The translations under genes were made by a program, and so were the position numbers. 64,000 bases of DNA from Actinotignum urinale DSM 15805 (GTDB taxonomy: Bacteria; Actinomycetota; Actinomycetes; Actinomycetales; Actinomycetaceae). Shown here one piece after another: positions 42,510-51,449 of the stretch (its first letter is position 1; each line of letters starts with the position of its first letter). The notes beneath the pieces were generated by a model, which had not been told where the DNA came from, searched no databases, and saw only the letters and a program-made list of their open reading frames with translations. The stretch covers positions 1 to 64,000 of the forward strand of contig NZ_ATUY01000003.1 of assembly GCF_000420445.1 (NCBI RefSeq), written 5' to 3'.

Positions 42510-43874
42510 TTGATACCACTCGTTATTCTTATTGCAGGCATCGCCCTGCTATTGCTGTTGATGCTTCTTTTCAAAGTCAATGGCTTTATTTCACTTATTA
42601 TTGTTTCCGTTGTGGTTGGCGTTGCTCAGGGCATCCCGCTATTTACTGAAAAAGCCACTGATGGGAAAAAGATTCCAGGCCTGCTAGATATTATTCAACA
42701 AGGTGTTGGCGGGCAAACAGGGAAACTTGTGCTGTTGCTTGGCTTTGGTGCCATGCTTGGCGTATTTATGGCCGACATGGGCGCCGCTAACCGTTTAGCA
42801 ACCACCATGATTAACAAATTTGGTGTGAAACACGCACAAATTTCAATCATTATGGTCTGCTTCCTTATAGGCGTCGTGCTTTTCTGGGAGACGGCATGGG
42901 TTATCGTTATCCCCATTGTTTTCGCCGTATGCCGAAACTATGAAATTCCCGTTATTTGGTTGGCAATGCCAACAGCTATTGCGCTTTCCGCTATGCATTC
43001 ATTCCTACCGCCACATCCCGGTCCCTCCGCGGTTGCTGGTCTATATAATGCCTCCATTGGGTTAACCCTGTTGTACGGCTTAATCATCGCCCTTCCAGCA
43101 GGTGCAGCTGTTGCCCTCATCTGGCCACGGTTGCCATTTGTTAAGAAAGTGGTTGCGCATCCTCCCGCCGGTTTGGTAAATGAAAAGCATTGGGAAGACG
43201 ACGAAATGCCCAGTTTCTCCGCTTCTCTCCTCATTACGGCACTTCCTGTGGTTCTCATCGGTAGCCACGCTATTTTAGAAGTTGCGTTAGGGCACGACCA
43301 TACGGCCACACGAGTAATGAGCTTCATCGGACATGATTGGTTCGCGTTGATGCTGTCGCTTATCGTCGCCGTTTTGTACTTCACTGTTGTTCGCAAGGTC
43401 AAAATGGAAGCAATCATGAAGTCCTGTACGAATTCCGTGAAATCAATCGCGATGATTGTGTTTATTATCGGCGGTGGTGGCGCATTTGCCGCTGTTCTTA
43501 AAGCAGGTGGAATTTCTGATTACATCAAGGAAATGACGATGGGGATTAACCTTTCACCCATTATTATTGCCTGGCTTATTGCTGCAGTTATGCGTGTGGC
43601 GCTTGGTTCCGCCTCCGTTGCGGTGGTTGCCGCCGCGGGTATTGCAGCGCCGATGATTGCTACCGGCGGAGTAAGTCCGGAGATCATGGTTTTGGCAACC
43701 GCATGTGGTTCCATCATGGCTTCTCACGTAAACGATCCAGGGTTCTGGATGTTTAAAGAATTCCTTGGGTTGACAGTTCCCGAAACACTCAAGGTTCGAA
43801 CAACATATACATCGGTGCTCTCTTTCCTTGGCCTTTTCGGTTGCTTGGGCTTGAGTCTCTTTATTCACGCATAG
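42510..43874 (+). CDS. GntP-family sugar-acid:proton permease
   Basis: 454 residues with about twelve helices of the gluconate permease family. Conserved parts are VGGQTGKLVLLLGFGAMLG, SFLPPHPGPSAVAGLY and the C-terminal ACGSIMASHVNDPGFWMFKEF. It starts with TTG (IPLVILIAG follows, like MPLVIV in E. coli GntT) just after AAGGAG, 12 bases after the aldolase stop. In this island it presumably brings in galactarate or glucarate, where most bacteria use an MFS carrier (GudP/GarP); the exact substrate is inferred. Confidence 0.9.
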   Translation: MIPLVILIAGIALLLLLMLLFKVNGFISLIIVSVVVGVAQGIPLFTEKATDGKKIPGLLDIIQQGVGGQTGKLVLLLGFGAMLGVFMADMGAANRLATTMINKFGVKHAQISIIMVCFLIGVVLFWETAWVIVIPIVFAVCRNYEIPVIWLAMPTAIALSAMHSFLPPHPGPSAVAGLYNASIGLTLLYGLIIALPAGAAVALIWPRLPFVKKVVAHPPAGLVNEKHWEDDEMPSFSASLLITALPVVLIGSHAILEVALGHDHTATRVMSFIGHDWFALMLSLIVAVLYFTVVRKVKMEAIMKSCTNSVKSIAMIVFIIGGGGAFAAVLKAGGISDYIKEMTMGINLSPIIIAWLIAAVMRVALGSASVAVVAAAGIAAPMIATGGVSPEIMVLATACGSIMASHVNDPGFWMFKEFLGLTVPETLKVRTTYTSVLSFLGLFGCLGLSLFIHA

Positions 43875-43987
43875 CGCGGAATAAATGTGTACCGATAGAG
43901 AAAATCGGTGCCGACGAATATACGCACAAAGTAGGACAAAAATACAAACAGATTTCCTCCTAACCGCTACATGAAAGGAAAATGAAA

Positions 43988-44890
43988 ATGAAAATTGGAT
44001 TCATCGGTCTTGGGATCATGGGTAAACCCATGGCGAAAAACCTCCTGAAAGCAGGTCACGAGCTCTTCGTGAATGACCATAATGCAAGCTCTGTTGCCGA
44101 AGTCGTCGAGGCTGGCGCAACCGCTGTTGCCAACGGTAAAGAAGCTGCAGAAAAAGCCGAACTTGTTATTACGATGCTTCCCAACTCGCCACACGTAAAA
44201 GCTGTTGCTTTGGGTGAAGGCGGAATTATTGAGGGCGCACACGAAGGGTTAATTTACGTTGATATGTCCTCAATCGCACCTCTCGCTTCACGCGAAGTTG
44301 AAGCTGCATTAAAGGAAAAAGGTATCCTCATGCTGGACGCTCCTGTATCCGGTGGCGAACCTAAAGCTATTGATGGAACCATGTCCGTAATGATTGGTGG
44401 CGACGAAAACGTCTTTAATCAGGTCAAAGACGTAATTAACGCAATGGCCGGAGACGTCACATACGTCGGCCCAATTGGGGCAGGAAATATTGCAAAACTT
44501 GCGAACCAAGCAATTGTTGCCATTAATATCGCAGCCTGCGCAGAAGCCTTTACTCTCGCGCAGAAAGCCGGAGTTGATCCTGAAGCCGTATACCGTGCAA
44601 TTCGTGGAGGTTTAGCGGGTTCAACAGTGATGGATGCCAAGGTCCCCATGATGTTGGCGCGTAATTTCAAGCCAGGATTCCGCATTAACCTTCACATTAA
44701 GGATCTCAACAACGTGATGGATACAGGACACGGCGTGGATTCCCCACTTCCGCTTACCTCGGCAGTTCGTGAAATGATGTCCGTGCTGAAAGGTGACGGC
44801 CAGGATGTGGAAGATCATTCCGCACTCCTTCACTTCTACGAAAAGCTTGCCAACATTGAACTTCACGCTGGCTTGCCGGGAGAAAAGTAG
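43988..44890 (+). CDS. garR: Tartronate semialdehyde reductase (2-hydroxy-3-oxopropionate reductase)
   Basis: NAD(P)H-dependent reductase that turns tartronate semialdehyde into D-glycerate. 300 residues of the beta-hydroxyacid dehydrogenase family: nucleotide-binding IGFIGLGIMGKPMAKNLLKAG at the start (split here as GLGIMGKPMAKNLLKAG), substrate motif DAPVSGGEPKAIDGTMSVM and catalytic Lys in GNIAKLANQAIVA. The ATG at 43988 has GAAAGG eight bases ahead; ATG 43982 is too close to it. It is 113 bases after the permease, probably the last gene of the aldolase-permease-reductase operon; a strong hairpin follows. Confidence 0.93.
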   Translation: MKIGFIGLGIMGKPMAKNLLKAGHELFVNDHNASSVAEVVEAGATAVANGKEAAEKAELVITMLPNSPHVKAVALGEGGIIEGAHEGLIYVDMSSIAPLASREVEAALKEKGILMLDAPVSGGEPKAIDGTMSVMIGGDENVFNQVKDVINAMAGDVTYVGPIGAGNIAKLANQAIVAINIAACAEAFTLAQKAGVDPEAVYRAIRGGLAGSTVMDAKVPMMLARNFKPGFRINLHIKDLNNVMDTGHGVDSPLPLTSAVREMMSVLKGDGQDVEDHSALLHFYEKLANIELHAGLPGEK

Positions 44891-45030
44891 AAACCACATA
44901 ATAAGCAGATTCATCTGTTATGCCGTAGTGGTGGCGGTAATAGCGTAGACAGAATGAAGGAAATACCTACATTCTCTGCGTAAGACACATAAATATAAGC
45001 AAAAAGCCTATAGGCGCTTTGCTACCGAGT

Positions 45031-45066
45031 GGGGTCGCATATAAAAACCACTCTTTATGCGACCCC
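45031..45066 (+). terminator. Hairpin after garR
   Basis: Perfect 11-bp stem GGGGTCGCATA with TATGCGACCCC around a 14-base loop, 140 bases past the garR stop and 113 before the first gudD. Without a U tract in the + direction. Confidence 0.65.
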
Positions 45067-45178
45067 ATCGGTTAACACCTCGACTTACACATATCACCTT
45101 TACATTTGAAAATTCCTTGCTACAAGCACCGTATCGAGTGAATTTTCAGCACCAAATGAACATGAAAGAAAGACGAAG

Positions 45179-46513
45179 ATGTCAGTACCAACAGTAGCAA
45201 AAATTGATGTTTATCCTGTTGCTGGCCATGATTGCATGGAACTTAATCTTTCCGGAGCGCATGGGCCATATTTCACCCGCAATATCGTTGTTATGGAAGA
45301 TTCTTCCGGCAATGTTGGCATCGGTGAAGTTCCCGGTGGTGAAAAAATCACCGCGACGATTAACGACGCAAAAGATATTGTTCTCGGGCGATCTTTAGCT
45401 GAATACAATAATTTCCTCCGTGAAGTAGGCGAACGTTTCAAAGACCGTGATTCAGGCGGGCGTGGAAACCAAACTTTTGACTTGCGGACAACAGTTCATG
45501 CTGTTACCGCATTAGAAGCGGCCACACTTGATTTATATGGTCAATTTCTTGGAGTTCCCGTCGCCGCACTTCTAGGGGATGGGCAACAACGCACTGAGGT
45601 TCGCGCACTCGGTTACCTCTTCTATGTTGGCGACCCCGACAAAACGGATTTGCCTTACGCGCGTGAAAAAGATTCCGATGTTGAATGGTATCGAATCCGT
45701 CACGAGGAAGCGCTCACGCCGGAAGCAATCGTTAAATTTGCTGAAGCCACCCAAGATCTTTACGGCTTCCAAGATTTCAAACTCAAGGGCGGTGTTCTTT
45801 CCGGCGATGAAGAAATGAAAGCTATCGTCGCCCTGAAAGAACGTTTCCCTGAAGCCCGCATTACCCTTGACCCTAATGGGGCGTGGTCTCTTGAGGAAGC
45901 AATTCGCCTGTGCAAGGACAAAGTGGGTATTTTAACCTATGCGGAAGATCCCTGTGGTGCGGAAAATGGTTTTTCTGGGCGTGAAGTGCTCAATGAATTC
46001 CGCAAAGCAACAGGGTTGCCAACAGCTACGAATATGGTGAACACCGATTGGAGGCAGATGACGCACTCTCTCACCCTCCAATCTGTTGATATTCCGCTTG
46101 CGGATCCACATTTCTGGACAATGCGCGGTTCGGTTCGTGTTGCTCAACTTTGCCACGATATGGGAATGACGTGGGGTTGCCACTCCAATAACCATTTCGA
46201 CATTTCCTTGGCGATGATTGCCCACTGTGGGGCGGCCGCACCGGGTGAATACAATGCTTTGGATACGCATTGGATTTGGCAGGAAGGCTTAGAGCGCCTC
46301 ACAAAGGAGCCGATGAAGATTGTCGACGGGAAACTCACGATCCCACAGCGTCCAGGCTTGGGTGTTGAGCCCGATATGGAGCGTATTTTGGCTGCCCATG
46401 AACTCTACAAGGAAAAAGTTGAGGGTTCGGGTGCTCGAAACGATGCTATCGGCATGCAGTACCTTATTCCCGGGTGGACATTCGACCCCAAGAAGCCTGC
46501 ATTGGTGCGGTAA
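45179..46513 (+). CDS. gudD: Glucarate dehydratase, copy 1
   Basis: Enolase-superfamily enzyme that dehydrates D-glucarate to 5-keto-4-deoxyglucarate. 444 residues, E. coli GudD about 446. Active-site parts: KxK in FKLKGGVL, metal Asp in [12 protein letters not shown], Glu in YAEDPCGAE, Asn in TATNM, and His in [12 protein letters not shown]. The N-terminal capping part with [14 protein letters not shown] is typical. The last lines [18 protein letters not shown] match the family tail. It is the first of two tandem copies, about 65 percent alike by eye, each with its own hairpin, so they may be made under different conditions or differ in substrate (glucarate versus L-idarate). Confidence 0.94.
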   Translation: MSVPTVAKIDVYPVAGHDCMELNLSGAHGPYFTRNIVVMEDSSGNVGIGEVPGGEKITATINDAKDIVLGRSLAEYNNFLREVGERFKDRDSGGRGNQTFDLRTTVHAVTALEAATLDLYGQFLGVPVAALLGDGQQRTEVRALGYLFYVGDPDKTDLPYAREKDSDVEWYRIRHEEALTPEAIVKFAEATQDLYGFQDFKLKGGVLSGDEEMKAIVALKERFPEARITLDPNGAWSLEEAIRLCKDKVGILTYAEDPCGAENGFSGREVLNEFRKATGLPTATNMVNTDWRQMTHSLTLQSVDIPLADPHFWTMRGSVRVAQLCHDMGMTWGCHSNNHFDISLAMIAHCGAAAPGEYNALDTHWIWQEGLERLTKEPMKIVDGKLTIPQRPGLGVEPDMERILAAHELYKEKVEGSGARNDAIGMQYLIPGWTFDPKKPALVR

Positions 46514-46691
46514 TTCAAAGAAAACAAATACATATATCGATGCTTAGGGCGTATACCCGTATCGATGCGTATGTCTATCTCGATTTTATTGTGAGGATAA
46601 ACCAAACCTCGTAATATGTGCGAGCCCCTTTGAGGAGAGCGGGGTAAGCACAAGGGAAAAAGTGATCGGCGGAGTAGTGGCCGCAGATTAC

Positions 46692-46737
46692 TAACCGGTG
46701 GGTTCATAATAGTTCGGGTTTATGAGCCCACCGGTTA
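46692..46737 (+). terminator. Long hairpin between the two gudD genes
   Basis: 18-bp stem (46692-46709 with 46720-46737, one G-T pair) with a 10-base loop. It is 180 bases after gudD copy 1 and 30 bases before copy 2, and resembles the long stems after the LEA-like gene. It probably separates the two transcripts. Confidence 0.75.
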
Positions 46738-46768
46738 CTCTCATCAATGACGATAAGAAAGAGAAACA

Positions 46769-48115
46769 ATGGTATCTATTCCGACAATTGTGCGTGGCAA
46801 AGTTTATCCTGTTGCAGGTTACGACTCCATGCTTCTTAATCTCGCAGGGGCGCATGGCCCTTACTACACGCGTGACGTAATTATTCTTGAAGATTCCACG
46901 GGCGCTATTGGCATTGGTGAAGTTCCAGCTTCCCCGGCAATTGAAAAAGCTATCGAAGATGGAATCCAACAAATCATAGGTCAACCAATCAGTAAATACC
47001 GGACGCTTGTACGCAAGCTCGGACAATATTTGGCGGATAGGGATCGAAAAGATATTTTCTGGACGTATGAGCTCACTACCATCCATGCCCTTGCCACTAT
47101 TGAAACAGCACTTCTTGACCTGTACGGAAAATTCCTGGATCTTCCGGTGAGCGAACTCCTTGGAGAAGGACAGCAAAGAACTTCTGTTCCCGTGTTGGGG
47201 TATTTGTTCTTCGTCGGAGATTCCGAAAAAATAGATGCTCCGTATCTGAGGGAGGACAATAGCGACGACGAATGGTACCGTTTGCGTCGCCAACCTGCTT
47301 TCACACCAGATAGCATTATTCAACACGCTCATGCCCTACAGAAAAAGTATGGGTTTAAAGATTTTAAACTCAAGGGTGGTGTTCTTCCAGGCGAGCGTGA
47401 AGTTGATACTGTTCTCGCGCTGAAAAAAGAATTCCCGGATGCCCGTATAACTATTGACCCCAATGGGGCGTGGAGTCTTGAAGAGTCTGTGCGTTTACTG
47501 GGTGACCTGCAGGGCATATTAACGTATGCGGAAGATCCATGCGGGGCGGAAGGGCGTTTTTCTGGGCGTGAAACCCTGGCTGAATTCCGCAGGCTCACAG
47601 GAATTTCGACGGCAACGAACATGGTGTCTACAACCTGGCGTGAAATGGCGTCTACTATTTTCTTGCAGGCTGTATCTATTCCGCTTGCGGATCCACATTT
47701 CTGGACCATGAGTGGCGCAGTTCGTGTTGCACAGCTGTGCCATGATTTGGGGTTGACGTGGGGTTGCCACTCCAATAATCACTTCGATATTTCCTTGGCG
47801 ATGGCGGTTCATTGTGGCGCGGCAGCGCCCGGCCCAATCAACGCCTTGGATACTCATTGGATTTGGCAAGAAGGCAAAGATCAGCTCACAAAGGAACCTT
47901 TCCAGATTCGTGATGGCCATGTGGTGATTCCCAATAAGCCCGGTTTGGGTGTGGATATTGATATGGATCGACTCATGGAAGCTCACGAACTGTATCTGGC
48001 GAATGATTTGGGTGCCCGTGATGATTCCGTGGGTATGCAAAGCATTATTCCCGGATGGAAGTTTGATCCGCATTCGCCGTCTCTTGTACGTCCCGGTTAC
48101 ACATGTGAATACTAA
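46769..48115 (+). CDS. gudD: Glucarate dehydratase, copy 2
   Basis: A second glucarate-dehydratase homologue, 448 residues, with every catalytic residue of copy 1 kept: [41 protein letters not shown] and [12 protein letters not shown]. The differences are scattered through the sequence instead of grouped at the active site, as far as can be judged by eye, with an added YTCEY tail. The ATG follows AAAGAGAA. Tandem paralogues raise the option that one acts on a different epimer such as L-idarate, as some GudD and GudX proteins do (E. coli GudX is inactive). Its gene ends in a stretch that starts the degenerate repeat array. Confidence 0.92.
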   Translation: MVSIPTIVRGKVYPVAGYDSMLLNLAGAHGPYYTRDVIILEDSTGAIGIGEVPASPAIEKAIEDGIQQIIGQPISKYRTLVRKLGQYLADRDRKDIFWTYELTTIHALATIETALLDLYGKFLDLPVSELLGEGQQRTSVPVLGYLFFVGDSEKIDAPYLREDNSDDEWYRLRRQPAFTPDSIIQHAHALQKKYGFKDFKLKGGVLPGEREVDTVLALKKEFPDARITIDPNGAWSLEESVRLLGDLQGILTYAEDPCGAEGRFSGRETLAEFRRLTGISTATNMVSTTWREMASTIFLQAVSIPLADPHFWTMSGAVRVAQLCHDLGLTWGCHSNNHFDISLAMAVHCGAAAPGPINALDTHWIWQEGKDQLTKEPFQIRDGHVVIPNKPGLGVDIDMDRLMEAHELYLANDLGARDDSVGMQSIIPGWKFDPHSPSLVRPGYTCEY

Positions 48116-48118
48116 ATT

Positions 48119-48290
48119 CATATGTGTAAATGTGGTTTGTGCGAGTAAATACGGCTTATATGCGTAAATGGGCTTGTGCGTGTAAATACAACATATGCGT
48201 GTAAATGCATCATATGTGTAAATACGGTTTATACATGTAAATGTGGCTGATACGTGCACAACTGCCGACATGTGTGAATACGATGAACAC
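48119..48290. repeat. Degenerate array of about nine 17-20-bp repeats
   Basis: Between gudD copy 2 and garK copy 1 a unit close to TATGYGTGTAAATRYGGYTT repeats head to tail with variation, for example TATGTGTAAATGTGGTTT (48121), TATGTGTAAATACGGTTTA (48213) and TACATGTAAATGTGGCTGA (48232). Units are 17 to 20 bases with clear decay toward the right. It could be a leftover of slippage, a regulatory array or a recombination hotspot. I found no open frame supported in it; the long minus-strand frame is a shadow. Confidence 0.65.
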
Positions 48291-48379
48291 GATTCATGCA
48301 CCGGAATATCAAACACGTTCGGATACCCCTTGCGTGTGAAAATGTGACGTGTATGAACAGAATACAGAGGATGAAAACC

Positions 48380-49507
48380 GTGAAAATTGTGTGTTGTCCC
48401 GATAGTTTTAAAGAATCTATGACGGCGGCCGAGGCTTCCTCCGCACTCGCGGAAGGAGTACGAGCTGTTGCGCCTAACGTTGATGTGGTGGAAGTCCCCA
48501 TGGCGGACGGAGGTGAAGGTTTCGCCCAATCGCTCAGCGACGCTCTTCATGCCCGAGTTATGTCCGTAACCGTTGCGGGTACGCAGGGACAAAAGGTTCA
48601 AGCGGATCTTGCGGTGGCGGGAGAACGCGCAATTATTGATGCCGCGAGCGCCGTGGGTATTGGGCAATTCCCGCCCCAGCAGCGCAATATTCGCGCCTCG
48701 GACACTTTCGGGTTAGGCGAGCTGATTCTCAGCGCTCTCGATGAGGGAGCCCGCGAAATTCTTGTGGGCCTTGGAGGTAGTGGTACAAATGACGGCGGTG
48801 CCGGTATGCTCCGCGCTTTGGGAGCACGTTTTTACGACGACGGTGGCAAGCCAATCGGAACCACTCCTGCACAGCTGGCTTCAATTGCATCTATAGATAT
48901 GGGCGGATTGGATGCACGTCTTAAAGATGTTAGTTTCCGTGTTGCCTGCGATGTGGATAATCCTCTTCTGGGGCCACGAGGAGCGAGCGCGATTTACGGA
49001 CCTCAAAAAGGCGCAAGTGAAGAAGACGTCGCTTTTCTTGACGGCGTGTTGGCACGGTTCGCAGAAGTGTCAGGATTGAGTAATCAACAGGACATTCCGG
49101 GTGCGGGGGCTGCCGGAGGCCTAGGTTTCGCTTTCCTTGCTTTCTTGGGAGCAAGCCTTGAATCAGGTGTTGATCTCGTGATGGAAACCGTGGAGCTTCG
49201 TGAAAAGATTCGAGGCGCAAGTTTTATTTTCACCGGTGAAGGGGCTATGGACCGCCAGACACTCATGGGGAAAACCCTTTCGGGTATTTCCCGTATTGCT
49301 CGCGAGGAAGGCAATATTCCGATTATCGCTTTCGCGGGCAAACTCGGAGAAGGAGTTGAAGAACTCTACAGGCATGGTTTTATCAGCCTGGTTCCCATTG
49401 TTGATAAACCCTGCACATTAAACGACGCATTACGAGATGGTTACGCCAATCTGATGAATGCATCAGAGCGCGTAATGCGGTTAATTACGGCAGTTCGCTC
49501 GCTGTAG
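48380..49507 (+). CDS. garK: Glycerate kinase, copy 1
   Basis: Phosphorylates D-glycerate, by family the 2-kinase (GarK/GlxK), giving 2-phosphoglycerate that joins glycolysis. The 375 residues start KIVCCPDSFKESMTAAEA and have the family motifs GLGGSGTNDGGAGMLRALGARF, VACDVDNPLLGPRGA, YGPQKGA and FTGEGAMDRQTLMGKT. I chose GTG 48380, nine bases after GAGG, because copy 2 begins at the same residue; ATG 48371 is an alternative. It is separated from the gudD genes by the repeat array and ends at its own terminator. Confidence 0.92.
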   Translation: MKIVCCPDSFKESMTAAEASSALAEGVRAVAPNVDVVEVPMADGGEGFAQSLSDALHARVMSVTVAGTQGQKVQADLAVAGERAIIDAASAVGIGQFPPQQRNIRASDTFGLGELILSALDEGAREILVGLGGSGTNDGGAGMLRALGARFYDDGGKPIGTTPAQLASIASIDMGGLDARLKDVSFRVACDVDNPLLGPRGASAIYGPQKGASEEDVAFLDGVLARFAEVSGLSNQQDIPGAGAAGGLGFAFLAFLGASLESGVDLVMETVELREKIRGASFIFTGEGAMDRQTLMGKTLSGISRIAREEGNIPIIAFAGKLGEGVEELYRHGFISLVPIVDKPCTLNDALRDGYANLMNASERVMRLITAVRSL

Positions 49508-49530
49508 TTTCTTCACATTCAACATATTTT

Positions 49531-49565
49531 CTGTGGCTGGAAGGGGGCTACCTTTCCAGCCACAG
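49531..49565 (+). terminator. Terminator of garK copy 1
   Basis: Perfect 12-bp stem CTGTGGCTGGAA with its complement, 11-base loop, 23 bases after the stop codon. T-rich AACATATTTT lies on the left flank, so it would also work on the minus strand. Confidence 0.8.
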
Positions 49566-49623
49566 TTCGTAGAGCGTCGTTTTAGGGCTTCCCCATGTTG
49601 TCCGGGGCACGTATTAGGTAAAA

Positions 49624-49646
49624 TTGTGGAAAGCGAGTGTCCACAA
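49624..49646 (+). promoter_or_regulatory. Inverted repeat before garK copy 2
   Basis: TTGTGGA and TCCACAA, nine bases apart, lie 33 bases before the second kinase. Possible operator. The right arm in context, GTGTCCACAA, also resembles a DnaA box at eight of nine positions, which may be chance. Confidence 0.35.
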
Positions 49647-49678
49647 CCGAAAGGTGCGTAGAAGTTAACGTGAACGCT

Positions 49679-50809
49679 ATGAAAATAGTCTGTTGCCCCG
49701 ATAGTTTTAAAGAATCCATGACGGCGGCGCAGGCTGCGTCCGCGCTCGCGGAAGGAATCCGAATGGTGGTTCCCGATGCGGATATTGTTGAAGTTCCTAT
49801 GGCGGACGGCGGTGAGGGTTTCGCCCAGTCCCTGCGAGATGCCTTGAACGCCCGCGTTTTCCCTGTCCCGGTAGAAGGAATTCAGGGGTACACCGTTGAG
49901 GCAGAGCTCGCAATGTCTGGAAAAACCGCCATTATTGAGGCCGCCAGCGCCGTTGGTTTAGGGCAGGTGGCTCCTGAATATCGCGATATTCGCGCCGCGG
50001 ACACCTTCGGCTTGGGTGAGCTGATTCTCCGCGCCCTTGATGAGGGCGCCACGGATATTTTGATTGGTTTGGGTGGTAGCGGAACCAATGATGGCGGTGC
50101 CGGTATGCTCCGCGCCCTGGGAATGCGTTTTTACGACGACGAAGGCGACCCCATCGGCACAACCCCCACAGAGCTCGAACGTCTTACCTTTATCGACACG
50201 GACGGGCTTGATGAACGTCTACACAATGTGACACTTCGTGTTGCCTGCGATGTGGATAACCCGTTACTTGGCTGGCGTGGGGCGAGCGCGGTGTATGGGC
50301 CTCAAAAGGGCGCTACGGATGAAGATATTCTGTTCCTTGACAGCGTGTTGCGTAATTTTGTTGAGGTTTCCGGCAAGGACGATGTGCATGAATTGCCGGG
50401 AGCTGGCGCTGCAGGAGGGCTTGGTTTCGCCTTCCTCGCATTCCTCGGTGCACGCCTGGAATCCGGCGTAGACCTCGTAATGGAAACCATTGGGCTTCGC
50501 GAAACTATCCGTGGCGCAACGATTATTTTCACCGGTGAAGGCTCGATGGATCGTCAAACCCTCATGGGTAAAACCCTGTCCGGAATTGCGCGCATAGCCC
50601 GCGAGGAAGGAAATATCCCCATTATCGCCTTCGCAGGGCATCTTGGTGAAGGCGTGGAGGAGCTTTATGACAGCGGTTTTGTGGGGTTGGTTCCCATCGT
50701 TGATAAGCCGTGTACCATGAGGGACGCATTGCAAGAAGGTTACGTTAATCTTGTTCACGCCTCCAAGCGCGTTATGAAACTCCTTCAAATTGGAGCAACC
50801 CTTTCCTAA
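49679..50809 (+). CDS. garK: Glycerate kinase, copy 2
   Basis: Same enzyme family as copy 1, 376 residues, about 75 percent alike by eye. All the motifs are kept: CCPDSFKESMTAAQA, GLGGSGTNDGGAGMLRALGMRF, VACDVDNPLLGWRGA, YGPQKGA and FTGEGSMDRQTLMGKT. Differences cluster in the linker regions. The ATG at 49679 is not preceded by a clear ribosome site; a GTG at 49670 would add three residues and has AGAAG eight bases ahead. The close resemblance and tandem place point to a recent duplication, parallel to the gudD pair, so the island seems to have doubled its dehydratase and kinase separately. Confidence 0.92.
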   Translation: MKIVCCPDSFKESMTAAQAASALAEGIRMVVPDADIVEVPMADGGEGFAQSLRDALNARVFPVPVEGIQGYTVEAELAMSGKTAIIEAASAVGLGQVAPEYRDIRAADTFGLGELILRALDEGATDILIGLGGSGTNDGGAGMLRALGMRFYDDEGDPIGTTPTELERLTFIDTDGLDERLHNVTLRVACDVDNPLLGWRGASAVYGPQKGATDEDILFLDSVLRNFVEVSGKDDVHELPGAGAAGGLGFAFLAFLGARLESGVDLVMETIGLRETIRGATIIFTGEGSMDRQTLMGKTLSGIARIAREEGNIPIIAFAGHLGEGVEELYDSGFVGLVPIVDKPCTMRDALQEGYVNLVHASKRVMKLLQIGATLS

Positions 50810-50913
50810 ACGCGCATCCTGCGTAATCTGGATCTTGTTGGTCCCACAAACCTGGATCTTGTCGTGTCCTGCGCTACCCGAATATTGTGCTGTAGCATAA
50901 AGCGCATGGCTTC

Positions 50914-50940
50914 GTAACGGGTGAGCCTTACGCCCGTTAC
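50914..50940 (+). terminator. Probable terminator after garK copy 2
   Basis: GTAACGGGT pairs with GCCCGTTAC (one G-T pair) around a nine-base loop, 104 bases after the kinase stop. TCTCAT follows, without a U run. Confidence 0.5.
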
Positions 50941-51269
50941 TCTCATGCCACTAGCCGCCTACGCCCGTCGTTCTCGACCGCGCACATAAGTGTTGCGTAA
51001 ATCGAGCGCTCTTCCCTCATCCCGTATGTTGTGCGACGGATGCGTTGCCATTCCCATATCTTGTGCGTGGACCTTTTCTTGCTCCTTGATAGGTACGACG
51101 GAACCGCCGCTCACCCTTCTTGAGAAGAAACAGCACGCAACACGCCAAGGAGTGGCGCGCATCACATTTTTGGTGGCGCGTGTATTGTATAGAAAAATTT
51201 TCGCCCATGTGTAGGCATTTTGTTCACCATAGCAACATTGCCAATCTTACTTAGGCGCCTAATTTAATA

Positions 51270-51317
51270 ACACTAGGTGTTGTGTTTGTTGTACGGCTCA
51301 ACCACTACAGGTAGTAT
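51270..51317 (+). promoter_or_regulatory. NrdR-box-like repeats upstream of nrdHIE
   Basis: ACACTAGGTGT (51270-51280) and ACTACAGGTAGT (51305-51316) are near-palindromes related to the NrdR box (core ACA-CTA-N-TAG-TGT). Their centres are about 35 bases apart, a little longer than usual. The nrdF promoter carries a better pair, which supports this reading. Confidence 0.45.
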
Positions 51318-51449
51318 GTAATCCTGCACAGAGGTTTTACCGAAGGGTGTCCAGCTCACCGTAACAGACACCCCGGTAGCGCCAAAGGCATCCGCCTAGC
51401 AGATGCCGTCCAACACTTTCGTCGTCGTACAAAAAAACAAGGAGAAACA

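Larger units (their letters stand above)
50810..51449. other. 640-base region between the aldarate island and nrdH
   Basis: No supported gene. It holds CTGGATCTTGT twice (50828-50838 and 50852-50862), a hairpin at 50914, a run of low-information sequence to 51240 and the nrdHIE promoter region with box-like repeats (51270-51317). Frames on both strands in the middle part have no family resemblance. A small stem GGCATC/GATGCC (51386-51406) lies before the nrdH ribosome site AAGGAGAAAC. Confidence 0.5.

Noticed and set aside
48119-48290. CRISPR array in front of garK
   Set aside because: The units are 17-20 bases and adjoin each other with no unique spacers of regular length; no cas genes are in the window.
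47519-48667. 382-codon minus-strand frame across the end of gudD copy 2, the repeat array and the start of garK copy 1
   Set aside because: It runs through two real genes on the other strand and its middle (CINRIYTYDAF, THKPIYAYKPYL) is only the translation of the degenerate repeats. No motif, no ribosome site.
49640-49646. DnaA box before garK copy 2
   Set aside because: A single element with a mismatch, far from the cluster at 6.1 kb; more likely one arm of the local inverted repeat.
50959-51165. 68-codon minus-strand frame before nrdH
   Set aside because: No ribosome site, no motif; it crosses the region that seems to be spacer.
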